Origin: Planctomycetota bacterium
GTDB lineage: Bacteria > Planctomycetota > UBA1135 > GCA-002686595
Assembly (NCBI GenBank): GCA_029259605.1
Contig: JAJDEV010000276.1
Span: forward strand, 1 to 64,000
Length of the DNA: 64,000 nucleotides
Direction: 5' to 3'
In this document: positions 9,724-17,160 of the stretch, one piece after another
Position numbering within the stretch: position 1 is the first letter of the stretch
Layout: each line of letters opens with the position of its first letter
Notes under the pieces: generated by a model
Seen by the model: the letters and a program-made list of their open reading frames with translations, nothing else
What the model was told of the DNA's origin: nothing
The model's database searches: none
Made by a program: the position numbers and the translations under genes

Positions 9724-10431
9724 TCAGGTCGAGATGCCCATGGCAGCGAGCTGCTTCTCGGCCTGCGGCGCCCAGCCGCGGTTCGCGATCGGACTCGCCG
9801 GGCTCGGGTGCAGGATCGTTCCGATCGTCGTTCCGCTAGGAAGCGCCTTCTTGGCGCGTTGCTCGGCGAACTTGCCGACGCCGATCACGCGTTCGGGTTC
9901 GAGCAGACGGACGATGCGACGCAGCGAGTCATCACAAACCGCGAACAGTGGATCGCGCTCGTCGGCGGGGAGTTTGTCGGGCGTGCGGTTGCGACCGGAC
10001 TCTTCCATGAAGAGCAGCGGGCAGAAGTTCCACACGAAGAAGCGCTCGAAGAACACTTCGGGCGTGCCGAAGCGCTCCTTCGCCCAGCCCCAGACGCGCG
10101 CGCCGCTGACCTCGCTGCGCTCGCATTCGAAGCCCAGGATCGGACGCTTCGGGTGCTCACGTTCCGGCCGTCCGACCTTGCCGCCGATGCGCATCCAGTC
10201 GCGCACGAGCGAGACCTCACCGAACGGCACGCCGGTCTGCGCCATCCCGAACGGTCCGGGATTCATGCCGAGAAACAGCGCCTCGCAACCCGGCCGCGCG
10301 AAGCGCTTCAAGTACTCCTCGCTCGTCGCGCGTGCGTACTCGAGCGGGTTGTATACGTGCGTCACGGGCTTCCCGAACGAGAGCTTGGAGACCTCGCGTG
10401 AGAGTCGGCGACTGATCGTCACGGCATTCAT
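9724..10431 (-). CDS. Single-strand-selective uracil-DNA glycosylase (SMUG1 type)
   Basis: 235 residues. It removes uracil and some oxidised pyrimidines from DNA in base-excision repair. The defining first motif is GMNPGPFGMAQTGVPFG (55-71), with NPGPFGMAQTG shared with animal SMUG1. Asn135 in VWNFCPL fits the uracil-binding asparagine, and the second loop is HPSP (208-211). Length is close to the catalytic core of the family. The frame stays open upstream to 10581, but that stretch is the palindromic repeat, so the ATG at 10431 is the start. A TAGACT hexamer ends 7 bp upstream, implying a very short leader or none. Its neighbours do not suggest an operon. Confidence 0.93.
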   Translation of the reverse strand: MNAVTISRRLSREVSKLSFGKPVTHVYNPLEYARATSEEYLKRFARPGCEALFLGMNPGPFGMAQTGVPFGEVSLVRDWMRIGGKVGRPEREHPKRPILGFECERSEVSGARVWGWAKERFGTPEVFFERFFVWNFCPLLFMEESGRNRTPDKLPADERDPLFAVCDDSLRRIVRLLEPERVIGVGKFAEQRAKKALPSGTTIGTILHPSPASPIANRGWAPQAEKQLAAMGIST

Positions 10432-10438
10432 GGCCGTG

Positions 10439-10444
10439 AGTCTA
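10439..10444 (-). promoter_or_regulatory. Candidate -10 box (TAGACT) of the SMUG1 gene
   Basis: TAGACT on the minus strand lies 7 bp before the SMUG1 ATG. Three of its bases belong to the CTAG border of the repeat at 10442-10623, so the repeat edge may supply part of the promoter. No good -35 hexamer is seen 16-18 bp upstream. The same hexamer precedes the DUF1579 and CRTAC1 genes in this window. Confidence 0.3.
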
Positions 10445-10623
10445 GCCCGGGTTTCATGAGGCTTCGCCGAGATCGACGCAGATGCGCGCCAGATCAGTGC
10501 TTCGTGACCGAAGCGCGTGCAGGCGACCTCGACGGGTCGTCGAACCCGGTGCGGGGAGGGAAGTGCTGAGATGGCGCGCATCGGCGTCGATCGCGGCGAA
10601 GCCTCATGAAGAACCCGGGCTAG
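10442..10623 (-). repeat. 182-bp palindromic element, copy 1
   Basis: Long imperfect inverted repeat with arms of about 60 nt. Both ends read CTAGCCCGGGTT, then TCATGAGGCTTCGCCG, after allowing a 2-nt indel, and mismatches in the arms are few. The centre carries a smaller hairpin (GGGT/ACCC around TCGACG). It begins 15 bp after the kinase stop codon and runs to the SMUG1 promoter. Copy 2 at 63066-63248 is in the opposite chromosomal orientation, but both copies have the same orientation relative to the gene they follow. It carries no coding sequence. It could be a MITE, a REP/BIME-like element or a 3' terminator structure. Confidence 0.85.
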
Positions 10624-10638
10624 CGGGTGATCGCGGAC

Positions 10639-13600
10639 CTACGGCGTTCCGATCGCCGCCGGTGTGCGCCACAGTCGCACCGTCCCGTCCTTCGACGCCG
10701 ACGCGATTTGCGTTCCGTCCGGGCTGAAGGCGACGGCGGTGATGCCGCTGTCGTGCTCGCGCAGAGTCAGGAGCGCTTCTCCCGTCTGCGGATCCCACAG
10801 GCGAATCGTCTTGTCGAGCGAGCCGGACGTCAGGCGCGTGCCGTCGGGTGAGAAGGCGAGCGACGTGATCAGGTTCTCGTGCCCCCTGAGCGCGCGCAGG
10901 AGATCGTGCTTGTCCGTGCTCCACACCAGGATCGAGCGATCGCGCGTGCCGGCGGCGATGCGGCGGCCGTCGACGCTGTAGGCGATCGCCGTGATCGGTG
11001 CGCGCGCGTCGTCGAGCGACGCGATGACCTCGCCGCTCTGCGCGCTTCGAATCTCGACGCTTCCGCGCGACGTCCCCATCGCGAGCGTCTCGCCGCTCGG
11101 ATGAAACGCGGCCGCGCTCGTGTCGTCGAGCCCTTCGATCACGATCGACGGTTGCGGCTCGCCGGCGTTCCACAGGAACGCGGAGTGCTCCTCGTAGCGC
11201 GCGAAGATGCGCCCGGTCGCGCGATCGACATCGATCACGGTCGCGAAGAGGTCGCCGCCGCGCAGCACCTCCCACGGCGCCTCGGTGCCGGGCGTGAGGA
11301 TGCGGAGCGACGGATCCCAACCGCCGATGACGATGCGCTCGTCGGGCGTCCAAGCGAGGCAATAGACTTCGGGCGGCGTCGGGATCGATTCGAGCAGCGT
11401 TCCATCGCGCGCGCTCCACAACCGCAGGCGACCGGCGCGCGACGCGACGGCGAGGCGCGAGCCGTCCATCGAGAATGCGACGGCCGTCACCCAGTCGTCG
11501 GCGTCCTGCTCGAGCGTCATGACGGCCTCGGTGCCCGACAACCAAATACGCGCCGTCTGGTCCTCGGAGCCGGAGACGAAGCGCGGCGTTCCCGGAAGGA
11601 ACGCGACCGAGTTGACCCCGTCGCCGTGGCCGACGAACGTCACCGTGTTCGTTCCCGACTCGACGTCCCACATCTGCAGCGTGTGGTCGTGCGAAGCCGT
11701 GAGCAGCCGGTCGCCGTCCGGGTGCAACGCGATCGAAGTGATGAGTCCGTCGTGTGCGGAGAAGACGCGCGTCATCACCAAACGCTCGGGATGCAGCTCG
11801 AGCGTTTGGTTGCCGACCGCGACGAACAATCGCGTCGAGCCGTCGGGCGATCTGCCGGTCGCGATCGATTGGATCAAGCCGCGCGGGAAGAGCTCTTCGC
11901 GCTCCACCTGTTCCGAAGCGACGTTCCAACGGCGCAGGTGTCCCGTCAGGTCGCCGACGAGGAGCGACGCGCGTTCCGGTTCGAAAGCGAGCGCCGCGAC
12001 GCTGCTCGTTGCGTCCAGACGCGCGAGGTCTTCGCCCAGAGCGTTCGTCGAGCGGACGACCGTCGAGCCGTCGGTGGAGCCGATCGCGATGCGCGCGCCG
12101 TCCGGCGATACCGCGAGCACGGAAACGCGGTCCGCGATCTCGCTGCGCGCGCCGACCGCTCCGCCGTCCGCATCCCACGCGCGCACGGTGTGGTCGCCCG
12201 AACCGGAGAACAGACGATGCGTGCGCGGTTGGAAGCAGAGCGCCGTGATCCCGTCGGTGTGGCCGAGCAGCACGCGCAGAAACTCGCCGCGCGAGCTCCA
12301 GATCCGCACCGCACCATCGTCGGAGCCGGTCGCGACGAGCTTGCCGTCATCGCTCGCCGCCACGACGCGCACTTCGAGCTCGTGGGGGAGGATCGAGGCG
12401 CTCGCGTCGCACGACAGCTCGAGGTGTTCCCACTCGAAGCCGCGCAGCTCGGGCGCGCAGGCCGCGAGGCGGCTGCGCGCCTCGACCATCTCGCGTGCGC
12501 GGAGGTGGAGCTTCGCCGCGTGCAGGTTGGCCGAGTACGACTCCTCTTTGATCTCGCGGTTCTTCGCCTCGACGGTGCGCAGCTTCGAGCGCTGCTGCAC
12601 GGCGAGAACGATCGCGCTGAAGAACGCGAAGGCGACGAGTGCCTCGAGCGAGTAGGACAGCAGTCGGTTGCGCTCGCGCCACTTGCGGATGCGCGCCAGC
12701 CTGCCGGTCTCGTGCGCCTGGACGACGCGACCCTCGAGCCACGCTTGCATGTCGCGCGCGAGATCACGCGCGCTCGCGTAGCGGACGTTCGCGTCGGCCG
12801 CCATCGCCTTGTCGCAGATCGCGATCAGTTCGGGTGGCGTGTTCGGCGCGATCTTTCGGATCGGACGCGGCGGCGATTCGATCAGGCGGTCGATCGTCGC
12901 GCGTTCGGCGTTCTCGGCGATCGTGCGCTGGTGGGGGACGCTCTCGCCGAGCAGCTCGTACAGGATCGCGCCGAGGGCGTAGACGTCGGAGCGCGGTCCG
13001 ACCTCGCCGACGCGATGGGCCTGCTCGGGCGCCATGTAGGCCGGTGTCCCGACGACCGCGCCGCTCGCGCGCTTGCCTTCGACGAGCGCGAGTCCCCAGT
13101 CCATCGTGTACGTCTCGCCGAACGGCCCGACCATGATGTTCTCGGGCTTGAGGTCGCGATGGATCACGCCGCGCGAGTGGGCGAACGCGACGGTCATGCA
13201 CACCTTGTGCAGGACGTCGAGCGCGCGATGCATCGTCCAACCCTCGCGCCCGCTGCGCACCAGCTCGAAGACGTGCTTGAGCGTGTGCCCGCGAACGAGC
13301 GGCATCGTGAAGAACACGTCGCCGTTCTGATCGGTCGCGATCTCGTGCACCGGCACGATGCCCGGGTGCCCGAGCTGTCCCGTAACGCGCGCCTCCTCGA
13401 TGAAGCGCGTGAGGCGGTTGGCGTGATCCTCGCGTTCGTCCGCGCTCGAGCCCGCGTCGATGCCCGTCTTGACGACCTTCATCGCGAGCTCGCGCTGCAG
13501 CACCTCGTCCCACACGCGCAGGATGCGTCCCATTCCGCCCTGTGCGATCTCGCCGAGCATCGTGTAGCGCGAGCGTCGCGGGCTGAACGCGGCGATGCGC

Positions 13601-13743
13601 TCGAGGCGTTGCTCGAGCGAGCCGTCCCCTTCCTCGAGCGCCCCCGACACCGAAGGCGGGAGCGGGGATCCGCTGACGATCGACCCGCCTGGAAGCAGCT
13701 CCAGTTCGGGCTTCTTCTCGACTGGGTCTCCGTTGGGTCGCAT
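10639..13743 (-). CDS. Membrane-anchored Ser/Thr protein kinase with WD40 propellers
   Basis: 1034 residues. The Hanks-type kinase domain (about 60-330) has the glycine loop GEIAQGGMG, Lys89, the catalytic loop HRDLKPEN (195-202), DWG (215-217) in place of DFG, and the GTPAYMAPE activation segment. A single membrane helix (about 361-384) follows. The rest, about 650 residues, is WD40 repeats (VAFSPDG.., TIRLWD, VRIW) that should form two propellers. In Gram-negative topology the kinase is cytoplasmic and the propellers periplasmic. Targets are unknown. The ATG at 13743 is chosen because upstream codons in frame lack family similarity and overlap the preceding gene. It lies 127 bp after the carboxypeptidase-regulatory-like gene, and its 3' end abuts the palindromic element. 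Confidence 0.93.
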   Translation of the reverse strand: MRPNGDPVEKKPELELLPGGSIVSGSPLPPSVSGALEEGDGSLEQRLERIAAFSPRRSRYTMLGEIAQGGMGRILRVWDEVLQRELAMKVVKTGIDAGSSADEREDHANRLTRFIEEARVTGQLGHPGIVPVHEIATDQNGDVFFTMPLVRGHTLKHVFELVRSGREGWTMHRALDVLHKVCMTVAFAHSRGVIHRDLKPENIMVGPFGETYTMDWGLALVEGKRASGAVVGTPAYMAPEQAHRVGEVGPRSDVYALGAILYELLGESVPHQRTIAENAERATIDRLIESPPRPIRKIAPNTPPELIAICDKAMAADANVRYASARDLARDMQAWLEGRVVQAHETGRLARIRKWRERNRLLSYSLEALVAFAFFSAIVLAVQQRSKLRTVEAKNREIKEESYSANLHAAKLHLRAREMVEARSRLAACAPELRGFEWEHLELSCDASASILPHELEVRVVAASDDGKLVATGSDDGAVRIWSSRGEFLRVLLGHTDGITALCFQPRTHRLFSGSGDHTVRAWDADGGAVGARSEIADRVSVLAVSPDGARIAIGSTDGSTVVRSTNALGEDLARLDATSSVAALAFEPERASLLVGDLTGHLRRWNVASEQVEREELFPRGLIQSIATGRSPDGSTRLFVAVGNQTLELHPERLVMTRVFSAHDGLITSIALHPDGDRLLTASHDHTLQMWDVESGTNTVTFVGHGDGVNSVAFLPGTPRFVSGSEDQTARIWLSGTEAVMTLEQDADDWVTAVAFSMDGSRLAVASRAGRLRLWSARDGTLLESIPTPPEVYCLAWTPDERIVIGGWDPSLRILTPGTEAPWEVLRGGDLFATVIDVDRATGRIFARYEEHSAFLWNAGEPQPSIVIEGLDDTSAAAFHPSGETLAMGTSRGSVEIRSAQSGEVIASLDDARAPITAIAYSVDGRRIAAGTRDRSILVWSTDKHDLLRALRGHENLITSLAFSPDGTRLTSGSLDKTIRLWDPQTGEALLTLREHDSGITAVAFSPDGTQIASASKDGTVRLWRTPAAIGTP

Positions 13744-13870
13744 TGCGCGAACGGCAGGAACGGGACGGATCAGCGGTGCGCGGCCGGTGCCGCAGGAACA
13801 CGCTATTGAGGCATGTCGGTCCCTCGCGGGCAAGGAGCAGCCGCGCCTGAACCGGCGCGACGCCGTCCTG

Positions 13871-15673
13871 CTACTCGGAAACGGCTTGTGCGATGCGCGG
13901 ATAGTCCGCGTCGCGTGCCTCGAGCTGGATCGCGAGCGGTTCGTACGCGAACCCTTCGACCTCGGCGTACACGGGCGTGTGGGTCCCGCGCCGGAGGGCA
14001 CGGACCTCGACCGTGTACGGCAGGCTCGCGTCGAGCCCGGCGACTCGGAAGCGCCCATCCGCATCGACGGTCGCGCGACCGATCTCGCCGAAGCGCGAGA
14101 CGGCGACGGAGATATCGGTGAGCGCGCGCGCGCCGAGCACGCGTCCGGCCATGGTCATGCTCTCGACGGGAAGGCGCACTTCGACGGCGGGGGCGTCGCC
14201 GGTTCCGTCGACTTGGACGCGCGTCGTGACGAGCGCCTCCGCTTCGCGGACGATCGTGAGTTCGTACGCGCCTTCGCGCAGCCGATCGAACACGAACGAA
14301 CCCTCGGGGCTGGTCCGGCCGCGGAACTCACGCGCATCGACACGCGCCTCCACATCCATCGCCCGGTGCGCGCGAACGGACGGATACGCCTGGCTCGAAG
14401 CGTCGATGGCGACGAGCGCCACTTCGATGTCCTCGACCGGGTACCCCTCGGGATCGACGACGAATCCGGCGAGCGCGCTCGCGCGAGAGAGGACGATGCG
14501 CGTCACTTCGTCGGCGTCGCGGATGCCGGGCGGAACCTCGAGCACGCTACGCGCGAAGCCGGGTGCGTCGACGATCAACGAATGGCCGATGTCCGAGCGC
14601 AACCCCTCGAGCGCGAACGTCCCGTCGCTCTGCGAGTTCGTCTCTGCGCCGTCGCGCGAGGCGATGGACGGTAGCGCGTGGAAGAAGCCTTCCGCGACGA
14701 CGGCTGCGACGAGCGGACGGCCCGCGGTGTCGACGACGCGTCCGGCGATGCGCACTTCGGGTACGAGGCCGACCTCGATCCAGGCGTGGCCGTGACCCGT
14801 CGTGACGAGCGCTTCGTCGGTCGGCGACGGCGCCTCCCAGCGTCCGTCGCCTTCGACGACGAGGTAGCGGATCGTCGGGCCGTAGCCCGGCGCCTCGACC
14901 CGGATCTGCTCGGCGAAATCGCTCGCCGGGAAGCGCGCGTGCCGGAAGCTGCCGTCGTCCAGCGTGCGCACGACGTCGCGCTCCGCGAACGTCCACACCG
15001 CAACGGTTGCACCCTCGATCGGTGCGCCCGTGACCGCGTCGACAACGCGCCCCGCGAGCTCGTGCCCGGCGACGAGGAGCAGCTCGACCTCCGCGGCCTC
15101 ACCCTCGAGGAGCTCGACGTGGACCGGTCCGGCGGTCGAGCTGGTGTGCCATGCGGCCGCGCGCAGCGCGCCGGGGGGCAGCGCGAGCGAGGCGCGCCCG
15201 ACGCGATCCGCCGTGATCACGCGGATCGATTCCGCCGAGTCGCGAGCGGAGTGACCGAGCTCGATCCGCGCGCCGGCGACCGGCGCGAGCGTGACCGAGT
15301 CGCGCACGGTGACGCGTACGGGAACCGCGCGCGCGTCACGCGGAGCCGTCGAAGTGATCGCGGCCGGTTCCGCCGGTCTGGTCGCCGTTGTCGCGAGCTT
15401 CGAGGGAACGCGTGCGCGCTCCGTGTCGACGACCGCGCGTGGGTGCGTTGGCGTTGGAGGCGCAGGTGGCGGGTCGGCGACCGGCGGGCGGTTCACGCGC
15501 ATCGGCGCGCGCCCGCCGCTCGACTTCGAAGGGATCGCGAGCGATGCGAGCACGAAGATCAGAACGGGAAGCAGGATCCACGCGTCACGCGCGCGAACTC
15601 TGCGGCTGACTTCGGCTTCGCGCTCGGACGAGCTCTTAGGTGGAGCCTCGCCTCGGTCTGTTCGGTGTTCCAT
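13871..15673 (-). CDS. Membrane-anchored carboxypeptidase-regulatory-like repeat protein
   Basis: 600 residues. About 30 charged N-terminal residues precede a membrane helix (WILLPVLIFVLASLAIP, about 32-48), then a Pro/Ala-rich linker and a series of CarboxypepD_reg-like beta-sandwich repeats. These are recognisable by motifs such as LAGRVVDAVTGAPIEGATV, IAGRVVDTAGRPL, LAGFVVDPEGYPVEDIEV and MAGRVLG. Such repeats are extracytoplasmic adhesive or binding modules without catalytic residues. The layout (short cytosolic head, helix, linker, repeats) parallels the sigma-factor fusion at 50750, but no sigma domain is present. It lies 12 bp after the small secreted protein and upstream of the kinase, probably in one transcript. 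Confidence 0.8.
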   Translation of the reverse strand: MEHRTDRGEAPPKSSSEREAEVSRRVRARDAWILLPVLIFVLASLAIPSKSSGGRAPMRVNRPPVADPPPAPPTPTHPRAVVDTERARVPSKLATTATRPAEPAAITSTAPRDARAVPVRVTVRDSVTLAPVAGARIELGHSARDSAESIRVITADRVGRASLALPPGALRAAAWHTSSTAGPVHVELLEGEAAEVELLLVAGHELAGRVVDAVTGAPIEGATVAVWTFAERDVVRTLDDGSFRHARFPASDFAEQIRVEAPGYGPTIRYLVVEGDGRWEAPSPTDEALVTTGHGHAWIEVGLVPEVRIAGRVVDTAGRPLVAAVVAEGFFHALPSIASRDGAETNSQSDGTFALEGLRSDIGHSLIVDAPGFARSVLEVPPGIRDADEVTRIVLSRASALAGFVVDPEGYPVEDIEVALVAIDASSQAYPSVRAHRAMDVEARVDAREFRGRTSPEGSFVFDRLREGAYELTIVREAEALVTTRVQVDGTGDAPAVEVRLPVESMTMAGRVLGARALTDISVAVSRFGEIGRATVDADGRFRVAGLDASLPYTVEVRALRRGTHTPVYAEVEGFAYEPLAIQLEARDADYPRIAQAVSE

Positions 15674-15685
15674 CGACGGGGACCG

Positions 15686-15931
15686 TCAGATGCTGTTCAC
15701 CGACTTGGACCGCACCTTCTTCCAACCGTTGTCCGGGTTGACGACCCACCCGTCCTCGGTCGAGATGAGATCTCCCTTTCGGAACCTCATCTCTTTCATG
15801 GTTCCGTTCACCGGCTTACCCGCGACACAGCCAGCAGCCTGACGGCACTGGAAGTCTTGCGCGTACGTCGGAAGGCCCGCGACTGCCACGATGGCGAGTG
15901 CTGAGAGGGCGTGAGCGATGGTTCGATGCAT
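15686..15931 (-). CDS. Small secreted protein with a cysteine pair
   Basis: 81 residues. A clear signal peptide (MHRTIAHALSALAIVAVAG..TYAQ) leaves a mature chain of about 57 residues with Cys29 and Cys35, which could form a disulfide, and a lysine/tryptophan-rich C-terminus (GWVVNPDNGWKKV). The ATG at 15931 is supported by GGAGG about 7 bp upstream. The longer open frame upstream has no signal peptide and crosses the divergent promoter region. Function unknown. It lies just ahead of the carboxypeptidase-regulatory-like gene. Confidence 0.7.
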   Translation of the reverse strand: MHRTIAHALSALAIVAVAGLPTYAQDFQCRQAAGCVAGKPVNGTMKEMRFRKGDLISTEDGWVVNPDNGWKKVRSKSVNSI

Positions 15932-16228
15932 AGAGAACCTCCGGTCGCTCCTTTCCTGGGGAAAGGGTGCTTCGTGAGCAGCACCGAATCGTCGCCTTCG
16001 ATCGAACGCGATCGTTCGAAGCTGCGCGCGAGAGCTGGGTGTCAAGGAACTGGGCCGCGGTCTTGGGGACCGGCCCGCACTCCCTTTCGGCACGACGGTC
16101 CGCGCGACTGAGGGGCACCTGGAGCCCGCCGTTGCCGGCGTCCGTAAGTAGCTACTTTTACAGCGGTTAGCGCGCTTTCCCAGGCGCGGTTCGCCGCGCC
16201 CATCGGGTCCGGGAATAGGATCTCGCGC
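15932..16228. promoter_or_regulatory. Divergent intergenic region with operator-like palindrome
   Basis: It separates the small secreted gene (-) from the alpha/beta hydrolase (+). It holds a perfect 12-bp palindrome AAGTAGCTACTT (16146-16157), A/T-rich against its surroundings and so operator-like. A perfect 7-bp hairpin with a TTCG loop lies at 16183-16200. A TAGGAT hexamer at 16216-16221 lies 7 bp before the hydrolase ATG, which would give a leaderless or near-leaderless transcript. No gene is seen. Confidence 0.4.
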
Positions 16229-16999
16229 ATGGAGGCACGCCTGCGACACGACACCGAGACGAAGCGCACGCCGCTCGTGTACGTCCCCGGCGTCGACGGA
16301 ACCGGCGAGCTGTTGCTCGGCACAGCGGAACGTCTCGCCGAGCGCTTTCGACTCGTGCGGCTGCGGTACGAGGCGACCGCGAAGCCGCTGGACGGCGATG
16401 GCTATCGCGAGCTCGCGGCGAGCGTGGCGTCGAAGATCCGGAGTCGCGGCATCGGTCGCACGCTGATCGTCGCCGAGTCGTTCGGCGTCGCCGTCGCGCT
16501 TCGACTCGCACTCGATCACCCGGAGCTCGTCGGCGGGATGATGCTCGTCAACGGCTTCGCCCACTACGAGTGGCGCACGAAGTTGGCGTTCTCGCGCCTG
16601 ACGAGCGGGCTCGTTCCGAAGCCGCTCTTCATGCTCGGTCGCAGGTGGTTCGCGCCGGCCGCGCTCTTCGGACCGCGCCGTGATGCCGCGGCCGAGAAGC
16701 GCTTCCTCCAGCTCGTCGGACAGTCGTTCGATGCGGGCTACCGCAAGCGCCTCGAGATGATCGCGCGCCTCGACCTGCGCACCCGCCTCATCGAGATCGA
16801 AACGCCGATTCGTCTCATCGCGTCCGACGCAGATCGGATCGTGCCGTCGGTCGCGTCGGGGCGCGCGATGCGCGACCGACTGCCGAACGCGAACCTCGAG
16901 ATCCTGAAGGGAGGGGGACACGTCGTCCTCCCGTTCGAGGACGAACCGTGGGTCGAGCGACTCGAGCAGCTCCTCGCCCGAACCGACCTCGACGCGTAG
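16229..16999 (+). CDS. Alpha/beta-hydrolase fold protein
   Basis: 256 residues, cytoplasmic with no signal peptide. The oxyanion region is PGVDGTGELL (about 20-29). The nucleophile elbow is AESFG, with Ser in the family's G/A-x-S-x-G position. The acid is Asp in IASDADRIVP and the catalytic His sits in GGGHVV near the C-terminus. Together these form an intact triad for an esterase, lipase or acyltransferase-type enzyme; the substrate is not evident. There is no obvious ribosome-binding site, and the upstream TAGGAT box would make it leaderless. Its TAG stop codon is the first three bases of the palindromic element at 16997-17160. Confidence 0.85.
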   Translation: MEARLRHDTETKRTPLVYVPGVDGTGELLLGTAERLAERFRLVRLRYEATAKPLDGDGYRELAASVASKIRSRGIGRTLIVAESFGVAVALRLALDHPELVGGMMLVNGFAHYEWRTKLAFSRLTSGLVPKPLFMLGRRWFAPAALFGPRRDAAAEKRFLQLVGQSFDAGYRKRLEMIARLDLRTRLIEIETPIRLIASDADRIVPSVASGRAMRDRLPNANLEILKGGGHVVLPFEDEPWVERLEQLLARTDLDA

Positions 17000-17160
17000 C
17001 AGCCCGTGGTGAAACTCACGACCTCCTCGGAGCGCGCTGAATCCGCGCTGCCCGCGTCGCGCTTCCTCCGAGCATCCAGCGAATACGCGTCGTCAGCGCG
17101 CCGTGTCAGCACGAATTCATCACCCTTCGAGGACGCCGAGAGTCTCACCACGGCCTGCTA
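16997..17160. repeat. 164-bp palindromic element between convergent genes
   Basis: Near-complete inverted repeat. The left arm starts TAGCAGCCCGTGGTGAAACTC and the reverse complement of the right arm starts TAGCAGGCCGTGGTGAGACTC, with similarity continuing about 60 nt inward (TCCTCG, TGAAT, CG.GCTG). The first TAG is the stop codon of the alpha/beta hydrolase and the TAG of the opposite arm is the stop codon of the AsmA-like gene, so the element spans exactly the space between two converging reading frames. It differs in sequence from the 182-bp family. A bidirectional terminator or an inserted non-autonomous element are both possible. Confidence 0.8.

Noticed and set aside
10432-10581. N-terminal extension of the SMUG1 gene
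   Set aside because: The extension translates the palindromic repeat and has no SMUG1 homology.
10442-10623. CRISPR array or insertion sequence
   Set aside because: The element is a single long palindrome with no spacer pattern and no transposase; two copies are 52 kb apart.
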